A stretch of 64,000 nt of DNA from Leptodontidium sp. MPI-SDFR-AT-0119 (Eukaryota > Ascomycota > Leotiomycetes > Helotiales > Leptodontidiaceae). Under the pieces are notes generated by a model that had not been told where the DNA came from, made no database searches, and worked only from the letters and a program-made list of their open reading frames with translations. The DNA is taken from the NCBI GenBank assembly GCA_020726505.1, contig JAHLEZ010000014.1, forward strand, positions 2,170,001 to 2,234,000, written 5' to 3'. The translations under genes were made by a program, and so were the position numbers. This document shows, in pieces, positions 1 to 9,168 of the stretch; positions within the stretch are counted from its first letter, which is position 1; every line of letters begins with the position of its first letter.

Positions 1-404
1 GCTCCGACGATGGCCGTCAACTGGGAAATGCCGTTATAAAGGGATTGCATGCCTGCAGGAATGATGTAGGCAGGAGCGCCATTCACAATGTAGCTACGTC
101 CATAATCTTGCCTATGAGTAAGTCAGTTAGGGCAAAGCTGGGTGATGCGGAGGAATCACCTGAATCGAGGGACAGAGAGAAGATATCCCGCAATAACACC
201 ATCAATACCAAAACCAAAGACCACGAGTTGCCCATACATGATCCAGAGGGTAGATCTCCAAAAGATGCGCAGTGTTTGCCAAAATGTCAAAGACTTCTCA
301 TACGCTCCTTGCTGAGTGGCCAAAGCCACTTGGACAGAGTCCGAGGCGGACACCTCGATGTGCATAGTGGGGGCCTCCTTGTGGACAGACGACTGGTCAG
401 ACAT
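1..404 (-). CDS. MFS sugar transporter, alpha-glucoside permease type (N-terminal part, cut by window edge)
   Basis: This is the N-terminus of a major facilitator sugar porter that would import (oligo)saccharides across the plasma membrane by proton symport. Exon 1 is 160-404, the intron is 112-159 (48 bp, GTGATT...CATAG), and exon 2 runs from 111 off the window edge. The cytoplasmic leader is followed by a first membrane segment (TLWIMYGQLVVFGFGIDGVI). After the splice the frame reads DYGRSYIVNGAPAYIIPAGM and then QSLYNGISQL, which is typical of fungal maltose/alpha-glucoside permeases. Only about 118 residues are visible, so substrate class rests on this short similarity. It is divergent from the monooxygenase gene at 966. 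Confidence 0.8.
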
Positions 405-965
405 ATTGGTTGAAGTATCTGGGAGGCCAAGGCGAGCAAGTGTTTTTTATGTGTAGAGTTATCAGGGAGAACTGTGACTCCCAGGCTTGAAGCAAGCCGG
501 GCCAAAATACAAAATATGGGGGATCTGAGAGGTCTCGGAGAATCAAGTTGAGAAGCTGAGGAAGCAAACGAGATGAAAACATGAGACGGGAAGCCCTTGT
601 TATCAACTAAAGCAGTGTGGGGAGAAATCCGGGGGCTCCAGATACCAAAGGCGGGGTTTGATATCACATACTTTTGCTAAGACAATGGGCGTATACTCTT
701 GTCAGTGTCTTAATCACTACTAGAGATGACACGATGCGACAGGAGACGACGCAACAAGATACGACACGATTTGGATGACACGAGTGGAGTATCGAGTCAG
801 CTAGGACGAGTCAGTGAAAAGAGACGTCGGTGCAGCTGTAGCTAGAGCGGATTCCGGCGCTAACACAACCCCAAGGACTCAAAATGTGAAAATCAATCAT
901 TGCTCTTTGTTCTACCCCCGAAGTCGAATTCATTCTACGGTTTTTACTCTATCAAAGATTGTTCA
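405..965. promoter_or_regulatory. Divergent promoter region between the sugar permease and the monooxygenase
   Basis: This 561-bp gene-free stretch separates two divergent start codons and must hold both promoters. Three near-identical 9-mers on the plus strand (TGACACGAT at 727-735, CGACACGAT at 762-770, TGACACGAG at 776-784) lie within 60 bp. They are visible in the sequence, but a regulator-binding role is inference. No RNA gene was recognised. Confidence 0.4.
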
Positions 966-3137
966 ATGGCTCCCCACGCCGAAATTTCTGTTGGAGTGGA
1001 TGGCTTGCCAACCGTCACGTCCGAGACGCAGGATTCTCTTCTACAAGAGGCGGCGAACGTCGACCTTCAAAATGACTATTCTTACACATTCAACAACCAA
1101 GACGGACTCACGCCGATGGAACTCGGCGAAGACGTCGAGTACGAAATTGGAGAGCACATACTGTGGGCCCCCCGAAAGATTCGCGTGGGCTGTATTGGAG
1201 CTGGCTCAGCGGGGATCATGTTGTGCTATAAGAAAGAAAAAGAATTTGGCAATGACATAGATCTTGTTGTTTACGAAAGTAAGAGTCCCATTTCAGAGTG
1301 TGTCACAATAGCCTATTCTAACTCTAATCTCATATAGGACATCCGTCTCCCGGTGGTGTATGGTTTGCCAACCGATACCCAGGATGCAGATGCGACGTCC
1401 CTTCAGCAGGATACCAGTACTCATTCCACCCATCGCCAGATTGGCCGAGGTACTACTCCTCAGCAGAAGAAATCTGCAAGTACTACAGCGACTTTGCTCA
1501 TTCTCGCAACTACGTGGAAAAGTACATGAAGCTCAGCCACGAGGTCACGAGAGCAGAATGGAGCGAGCAAACTTCCAAGTGGCGACTCTACATAACGGAG
1601 ACCTCATCCTCGGAGGAGAGACGCGATTTCACAGACGATGTGGACTTTCTCGTCGGCAATATTGGTGTTTTGAATACGTGGAAATGGCCCAATGTCCCGA
1701 ATCGAGAGTCGTTTCAAGGACAAATGACGCACTCGGGAAATTATGACACGACCATCGATTACAAGGGAAAGAGAGTCTGTGTCATTGGATCTGGCGCTTC
1801 ATCTTTACAGATTATACCCGCTGTTCAGAGGGAGGCTTCACATCTTATTTCTTTTTACCGCACTCCGCAATGGGTTGGGCCAGGACTTTCAATTGACGGG
1901 TGGACAGATGAATTGGGAAGGAATTTCGCCTGTGAGTACCTTATGCTTCTGATGTGACACGAGGGGTGTGGCTCAAGAAAAAACGAATTAGACACCGAAG
2001 AACAGAAGCAAAGGTTCAGAGACGATCCGAAGTACTACCTCGAGTTCCGAAAAGCCATCGAGAACAAAATCAACGCCAGTTTCAGAGGCAACATCAAAGA
2101 CCACATCTTCCAGCAAAAAGGCAGAGAGGCATGTGTTGATATCCTATAATTACCTTTTTTTCCCCTTCTCCTTGTGACTAATAGCTAGCAGATGATCACC
2201 ACGCACATGCAGCGCCTATTGAACCACGACCCCAGACTGATGAAAAAGCTGATTCCAGATTTCCCAATGGGCTGCCGCCGGTTGGGGCCAGGCGAAGGCT
2301 TCCTCGAAGCTCTCACGGCGGAAAACGTCACCGTAGCCGATTCCGACATTGAGTGCTTTACGGAAAAGGGGGTTAGGTGCAAAGACGGCACTGAATACGA
2401 AGTTGATATCATCATCTGCGCGACTGGATTCGATGTTAGTTTTCGTCCGTACTTTCCTGTTATTGGAAGGGGAGGGAGGAGTCTGACAGAGGAGTGGACT
2501 CCAACTCCTGAAGCTTACCTGGCTATGGCTGCTCATGGCTTCCCAAACTTCATGAGTAAGTGAAGGCTTCCCCGACCACATGAGAAAGGAGAGCGAGATC
2601 AGGCTTGCTGAGTATTTCATCACAGTTGGTTCCCTGGGTCCGAATTGTCCTGCAGGTCACGGATCATTCGTGACTGTCCTTGAATCGGCTCAGAATTACA
2701 TCTGCAAGATGATTCGGAAGATACAGACGGAGAATATTCTATCCCTGGAAGTGAAGGCATCTGTGGTGAAGGAGTATAACGAGCACGTCCACAAGTGGCT
2801 GCAAAGAACGCACGTCTCCCGAACCCCTGCTTTACCCAGACAGTAGACTCTAGACTAACGGCTTGTTTTCCATCACAGTGTCTGGACGGCAGGTTGTAGA
2901 TCCTGGTACAATCAAGGCAAGCCAGATGGGAAGGTTACGGCACAGTACCCAGGCTCTTTGGTTCATTGGCGCCAGCTCCTTGAGGAGCCGCGATATGAAG
3001 ATTATGAAATCAAGTACAGAAGCTTGAATCGCTTCAAGTTTATGGGCAATGGATTCACGAAGGATGAGGTTGAAGGGAAGGATCTGGCATATTATTTGGA
3101 GGATGAGTATGTCAACGCTAAGCTTTTGGCACATTGA
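966..3137 (+). CDS. FAD-dependent monooxygenase of the Baeyer-Villiger / flavin-containing monooxygenase superfamily
   Basis: A NAD(P)H-dependent flavoprotein that inserts oxygen into ketones or oxygenates heteroatoms. The six-exon model is 966-1278, 1338-1931, 1992-2128, 2192-2555, 2626-2809, 2879-3137, giving 616 residues with every phase matching. The FAD Rossmann motif GxGxxG is at about residues 76-83 (CIGAGSAG), and the BVMO motif GGVWFANRYPGCRCD is at about 110-124. The flavin-monooxygenase fingerprint F-x-G-x3-H-x3-Y is at about 229-239, and a second nucleotide-binding motif (VIGSGASS) is near 255. A conserved LGPNCPAGHG block follows. Introns 3 and 5 appear to use GC donors (2129-2130 and 2810-2811). 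The ATG at 966 gives a leader of about 70 residues before the FAD fold, as in steroid- and polyketide-type fungal BVMOs. Substrate unknown. It is tail-to-tail with the bZIP gene, 141 bp between stops. Confidence 0.88.
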
Positions 3138-3278
3138 GTCTATGATAGCGACCGACATCACTTCACACTTTAATTATATGATCAATAACAGAAGACTCAT
3201 AAAAGGCATTGATAGTCAAATTCCTGCGTGCTCTGTCCCTTGGATATATGTATCTCGTAATATAATGATTATTGCAAT

Positions 3279-5147
3279 TTACAAGTCGTCAAAATCCTCA
3301 ACATCAACCGGTTCACACACTCCCTTCCACTGTGGATAAATCTCATAAAACCCATCCCTCAGTTTCCAATTCCTCAGATCACAAACGGCAGAATTCAAGA
3401 CCTCTTCGTTCGTCAGGCTCTGGGCCATGGAAGTCTCGAGATTCAGCTCCAGGTAGACGCCGATCGTCGTCATAACTTCGTGTACTTTCTCCGGCTCGCT
3501 CTGAGAAAGTCTGACGAGTTCATCACGAAGTCGTGGCCTACTTCTACTCAGTAAATTTGTTTTTTTCATTTTTTTCATTTAGGTGGATTCTCTGGGGGTA
3601 ATTCAAGGCAGTCTTACCAGGCTACGAAATCTATTGCGATTGGATGCGGGGCGTGCATCTGTAGATCTGTAGGGCGAAACCAGCGCGGTACTCTTGCAAA
3701 TGACTCCTCGCTTTGATTTACTTGCCACTAAATCATCAATACCGAGAGAATAAAAATGCATAGTAGAATAGATGGGAAGAAGAAGAAACTAACCCGCAGC
3801 AGTAGGTATGAAACCCAGTAGGTGCCAAGATATTCGGCCGTCCTTCGTGATCTTCTGACGGGCTCCAAGTATTTCTTCAGGTCATTCGAGAGGACATTGG
3901 CTGAATTGTCAACCAGAAAATTCGCAAGTGTTGGTGCATCCAAAAGCATACGTCGAGACACCGTGTTGGATCGCGCTCTCTCGATTATTTCGTGGACGTA
4001 AACGTCTTGGGGTAGTGGAGGCATCAGAACATGAGGCAGTGAACGGTGTATCTGAACTTCGAATTTGGTCCTGGTCGAGTTCGGAGATCCACCAGCACTG
4101 TTCCGATCCGCTGATCGTAGGCTGGATATATCTTTGGGCGATGGCTCTTGGATTTGAAAGTGCTGTTCTGGAAGTTCTGTGAGTTCCCATTGGCTAGCAT
4201 CGACGTGATTTTTGTTTATCATATTCACGTCCATATCCGAGCTTGATTCGTGTTGAGAGAAATGAGTGTCAGAGTTGTGCTGCTCCCTGGTAGAACTCAG
4301 AGACACGGGATTTCCAAGATCGTGAAATTGACTGGAAGGCGATAATGACCCAACTGCGAAGAAGTTGTTCAACCACATGGGCGTATCCATCTTCGAATAT
4401 GACGAGTGACCGAGATCATGGGCTTCATGTAACGAAATTCCCCACCAATCTCTCACAGCATCGAAACTACTCTCAGTAGGTCCGGCTTGCTGAAATAAGA
4501 GTGATGTTGAAGTGTCCTGGCAGGACACTTGCTGCTGTGTTGTTGTGTCGTCATGTTGGTGTTGGGCATCTGGAGCCATACAATCATGTGTGAGCCTCGC
4601 CATATTATCTGTCATAGGATCTGAGATAGCTATGGAGTGCGTGTCTGGTGCATCTTTGTCGTTCAGTCCACCTAAGGAAACTTGAGACACCAGAGGAGAA
4701 TGAAAATTGGCGGATTCGGTCGCTCCATTTTGCTTCTCGGAGACCGGGCCATTAAATTCTGGCTCGGCGTGAACTTTACTGCGGCCGTTGACCAGGGATT
4801 CTATTGCAGAGCAGAAAGCTTTTAGTTCCTTGAGCTTTGAAATCGTTAGAATATTGGTTCCTCTAAGTTGAGTTGAGTTAAGACACAGGAGGAAGCATCT
4901 CTACCTCTGTCCGGAGGCCTTCGTTTTCCAACAGAAGCACTCCGATTTGGTCAGCAACAGATTGTTGCTTCAACACCCTTACTTGGGCCTCTAGCTCTTC
5001 GACGTAGACTTTCTGTCGTCGACGGTGCTCGCGCTGGGCTACTCGATCGGTTGCCCGCTTTCGCGCTTTTCTCGCCTGTGCCCCCTGCGTCTCGGCAGAA
5101 GGGAGCTCATCACTGTTGCCATCTGAGAACGACTTTGCCATGATCAT
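3279..5147 (-). CDS. bZIP transcription factor with C-terminal DUF3425 domain
   Basis: A nuclear DNA-binding regulator. The exons are 4905-5147, 3794-4834, 3618-3727 and 3279-3537, giving 550 residues; the introns (70, 66 and 80 bp) keep frame, and the first has a clear TTCTAAC branch site. A basic region (RKRATDRVAQREHRRRQKVY) at about residues 28-47 is followed by leucine-zipper heptads that continue across the first splice (ENEGLRTE then LKELKAFC). The middle is Ser/His/Gln-rich and disordered. The C-terminus has DUF3425 features: YLLLRWQVN, PRWFRPTDLQ, APHPIAIDFVAWPRLRDEL. The usual basic-region Asn is Asp here. ATG codons at 5147 and 5141 are both possible starts. It is divergent from the CoA ligase at 5819, so it is a natural candidate regulator of that gene and of the monooxygenase (inference). 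Confidence 0.88.
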
Positions 5148-5818
5148 AGTAGTAGATGTTATAGTACTGCTGGTACCACGATACTGGCGATGATATTTCT
5201 ATGATGGATGAGAAGGAAACGGAGTGCCAAAAGGATATACGCAGAGACGAAAACGAAGAGGGGTGGAGAAAAGAAGGGGGAGGCGCTAGTCGCCGCCACT
5301 TCGGCTGGCCTGGAGAAGCAGATCGCGGGGAAGAATGGGGGGAAAGACTTACTTACAGTGGGCAGGCACTTGCTGCACAATAACATGTCCTTGTTCGTCC
5401 AGTGATTAGTGGGTATGGGGAACCGGGGATCTGGAACGCTACAGTACCCTGAGGTTTGTCCGTAAGGCCATACATCATAGTGCGGAGGGAAATTTAGGTG
5501 CCCATTAAAGTACAGTATCAACTACCTTGGCACTGTCTGTCCTTGGTCCCTTCGCTGGGCCGACCCAAGCCCAAGCTGAACTGACTCGAATAGCTTGAGT
5601 CAGCTCAGCCAGCCAACCATCCGCTCGCTTAAGTTGATTACGGTTGATATATGGTACAGCTCCACAGAACATTAAACTCCCCTACTGTATCTCGAAAAAG
5701 GTGACTGAAGACAAGAAGTTGATTGACCTTCTTCCAAAAGAAAAGACAGAACTTCTTTTTTCCTTTCCAAACGTTAATATTTACTAAAGCCGAGCAATCC
5801 ATTCAGCGGCGTCAAACC
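5148..5818. promoter_or_regulatory. Divergent promoter region between bZIP factor and CoA ligase
   Basis: A 671-bp gene-free region between two divergent start codons. It contains purine-rich stretches near 5215-5290, which would be pyrimidine-rich leader on the bZIP strand, and a run of A/T around 5730-5790 ahead of the ligase ATG. No specific operator could be assigned. Confidence 0.4.
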
Positions 5819-8068
5819 ATGCCGATCCCCTCATGTCGTCCAGAAGTTGAAGGTCACAAAAAAAAGAAACCCCCAGCACTTCACTCATTAACTGTTATTA
5901 ACAAAGTCGTAGTTCCAAAAGACGAACCTATATGGTCTTGGCTGTTCGACTCCCGCCATTCAGCCGTAACTGGACTCAACAGTATCAAAGGGTTCAGGGA
6001 CCCAGCGAGCGGCGAGTTCATCAGCTACACGGACGCGAGAACACTTTCCACGTATCTCTCAACCTCATTCGCAAGAGACTTCCAAGTCGCAGCGGGTGAT
6101 TGCATCAGTATTTTCTGCAATAACTCCGTGTGGTACCCCGTTGCACTGTTTGCTGCTTTCAGATTAGGTTTGTCTGGAATCTCATCCCTACTACTTGCCT
6201 TTGCTCTCCCAGTTAGTTCACTCACAATTGCACACAGGTGCCGTGGTTGCTGCTGCCTCACCGGCATACACCAAGAATGAGATGATCTATGCACTGCAGA
6301 ATGCATCGCCAAAAATGATATTAGTGGATCAGGCATCATTCCCAGTAGCCTGTGAAGCTGCAGAGGCCTTAAATCTACCACGGAAATCTCTGGTTCTCCT
6401 GGACAGAGCCGTCATCTCTGGGTGCCCAAACGTCAGTGATCTGACAGATTCAGGAAGGAATAGAGGAGCTTCACAGGTTCCAAAATGGACATTCCGAGAT
6501 GGGCACACTGCCGCGAATACTTGCGCCCTTCTCTGTTTTAGTTCCGGCACCACGGGCCTGCCTAAAGCAGTATGTACCCTAAATTGAAATCATCTAAGTA
6601 TTTTCGAGCTCACATCACTAATGGGTTGATTGGCTTAGGTCAGAATCTCTCACGAGAACATCATTGCACAATGCTGCCAAATGAAAAGTCTAAGGGCCCC
6701 AGGACCAACAGGTGTCCTCCTCTCGCCACTGCCACTTTTCCACAGTATGTTCTACTTCCTGGTACTTCCAAGTATCAGGTATTAAAGTATACGATCACTA
6801 AAACTCAAGCCTGAAGTAACCGGTCTGGTTCAGATCATGATTCTCCCGGCTCATATTAATCAAGAAGTTATCATCATGGCTAAATTCAACATGAAGGATA
6901 TGCTCGACGCCATCGTCAAGTACAAGAGCAACGAGCTATGGCTTGTCCCACGTCAGTCTCCTCTGTAACTCCAACCACCCTGATCTATATCTATATCTAT
7001 ATCCGTATAAGTACCAGTGACTAACGGGCGATTTAAACCCCCAACAGCGATTCTCATACGCCTAATCAACGAGCCTCTCGTGCCCAAGTACAACCTCAAA
7101 CACATCAAGCAATTCAACACTGGAGCCGCGCCCCTCTCCCCAGAAGTCATCCAGAAGCTAGCCGGAAAGTTCCCAGGCGTCGGCATCAAGCAGGGCTGGG
7201 GCATGACGGAGAGCACATCATGCATAACATCCACCCCGCCCGAGCTTCTGCACTACAGATATGCTCACACCGTGGGAGTTGCGGTGCCGAACACGGTTCT
7301 GAAGATCGTGAATCCTGAAACTGGGGAGGAGGTCGGGGCGAATGTTCCGGGAGAGGTAAGATGCAGACGTCTATTCTATCCATATAAATATTATAAAATA
7401 AATCTGCATCATGTAATCCAAGGCAGTTTGTTCGGATTAGTTACTGACCTGGCGAGCGTTCAACATCTAGATCCTAGCTAAAGGACCACAAGTCAGCATG
7501 GGATACAAGGACAACCCAAAAGCCACCATGGAGACGTACGACGACGACGGATTCCTACACACAGGAGACCTGGGATCGATTGATGAGAAAGGTGTGGTGA
7601 CGATCCATGACCGGATCAAAGAGTTGATCAAAGTGAGTTAATGACATCTCCTCTTCTGTTCTTTTCTTTCCCTTCCCTTCCCCTAGCCCCTAAAAGAAAT
7701 CAAAACTCACCCACCCTCAGGTCCGAGGAACAGGCGTCGCCCCCGCCGAGCTCGAAGGTCTCCTCCTCAGCCACCCCCTCGTCCGCGACGCAGCCGTGAC
7801 AGGCATCCCCTCCAGCTACAAGTACTCAGGCGAGATTCCGCGGGCCTTCATCGTTCTCCAGGCTGGAATACCACGAGAAGACCAGACGGCGGAGGTACTG
7901 AAGGAGTTTGTGAAGAGCAGGTGTTCGCGCCCGAAGTGGCTGGATGGGGGCGTTGTGTTTCTGCATGAGATCCCGAAGAGTGCGTCGGGGAAGATTTTGA
8001 GGCGGGTGTTGAGGGATGGGGAGGGGGGAGGGAAGAAGATTATGGGGGGAGGTGAGGCGAAATTGTAA
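5819..8068 (+). CDS. Peroxisomal AMP-dependent acyl/aryl-CoA ligase (4-coumarate-CoA ligase-like)
   Basis: An ANL-superfamily enzyme that adenylates a carboxylic acid with ATP and then forms its CoA thioester. The seven exons are 5819-6167, 6238-6569, 6639-6744, 6817-6951, 7048-7355, 7471-7632 and 7721-8068, giving 579 residues with all phases consistent. The ATP-binding loop FSSGTTGLPKA lies near residues 217-227. The later core motifs GWGMTES, HTGDLG and HDRIKELIKVRG and the catalytic Lys motif PKSASGKILRR near the C-terminus are intact. The protein ends in Ala-Lys-Leu, a PTS1 peroxisomal signal, so the product probably feeds beta-oxidation. An in-frame upstream start codon exists near 5723, but the ATG at 5819 gives the normal family N-terminus. 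Substrate is uncertain (phenylpropanoid, fatty or ring-cleavage acid). It shares a promoter region with the bZIP factor. Confidence 0.9.
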
Positions 8069-9168
8069 ATAGTGTGATGGTTGAGTGAGATGGGGAGAAA
8101 AGAAAGAAGGAAGAAGAAAAAAGGGAAGGTTTTGCCAAACAAAATAATGAATACATGGCGAGCGCTTCCGAGTATCTTAAAGAAGATTTTTAAAATCTCC
8201 TCCTCGTCAAATATTAAATGCGTTTTTAATTGGTCTACTTCTTTCCCTCTTTGCTTGAAAGTACAATTAAACCGAACCGCCATTCTCATAAACTTACTAA
8301 GGGACCTACAATAATAAATAATTAACGAATCAACACCCCCATTCCCCCCTTTCGTAAAATCCATTCTAGTTGTATATATGCCGTCAAAAGAGAAGAACTA
8401 TGATCCTCAAGTAAAATATGCCTTAGCGTCTCGTGGACTGAAACATGGGACTGGAACTGTAATAATTGAGATGTGTCGTGTTCCTTTAGATACCTAGTTG
8501 CTGGCCAGCAAGTGCTTGCTGTATGTGGTTTGAGATATATCTTTATCTGTCACTTTTATCTCATACCAAAGGCGTATCAAGAGCTAAAGAAGGAAACTTT
8601 CTTCTCTCACTCTTTCAAATGATACCCTCAAAAATTGAGGTGGCACTTTAACTCCACCAACCGGCATGAGGATGAAATCACTTCAAAGTATCGACGCGCC
8701 AAGAACAAGACAAGGCGATCTTTGTGTGTTGATGGATGTTTCATTTCTCTAACCGTTCCATCCCACGGTGATGTTTGAGAGGACCATGTGTATCAAGTCG
8801 TCAGACTTCAATCCCTGCAAGGGCTGTATTATACATCCCGAATTACCACAACCACCTCGCGTACCAGCTATCCAGGACATTCAACCCCTTGTGGAGTATC
8901 CAACCCTCAGCCCAGCTAGCACAAACAATCTATCATCCAGTCTAATCGAACCTCAGCCTAGAAAATTCGTCCCGTCTCATGTACTGACAGACTCTTCCCA
9001 AGCACAGGCCATAAACTCGTCGTTCGTCGTGATTAAGGAGAGACATTAGTTGGTATTTTCCGTTCCCATGTACGCCACGCTATGCAAATGCACCAATCAA
9101 TGCCTGTAAAATCAAATATGCAACCCGCCCCTTTCCGTGCTGGCCAGAATTTGCTGACTGTTCGTCAA
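8069..9168. other. Intergenic region without recognised gene
   Basis: Holds the 3' ends of the CoA ligase and of the minus-strand wall-protein gene. One 92-codon frame (8771-9049, +) has no recognisable family, no introns and no conserved motif, so it is not called. No RNA gene or mobile element was seen. Confidence 0.35.

Noticed and set aside
8771..9049. 92-codon plus-strand frame
   Set aside because: No recognisable family or motif, and it lies in the convergent 3' flanks of two genes.
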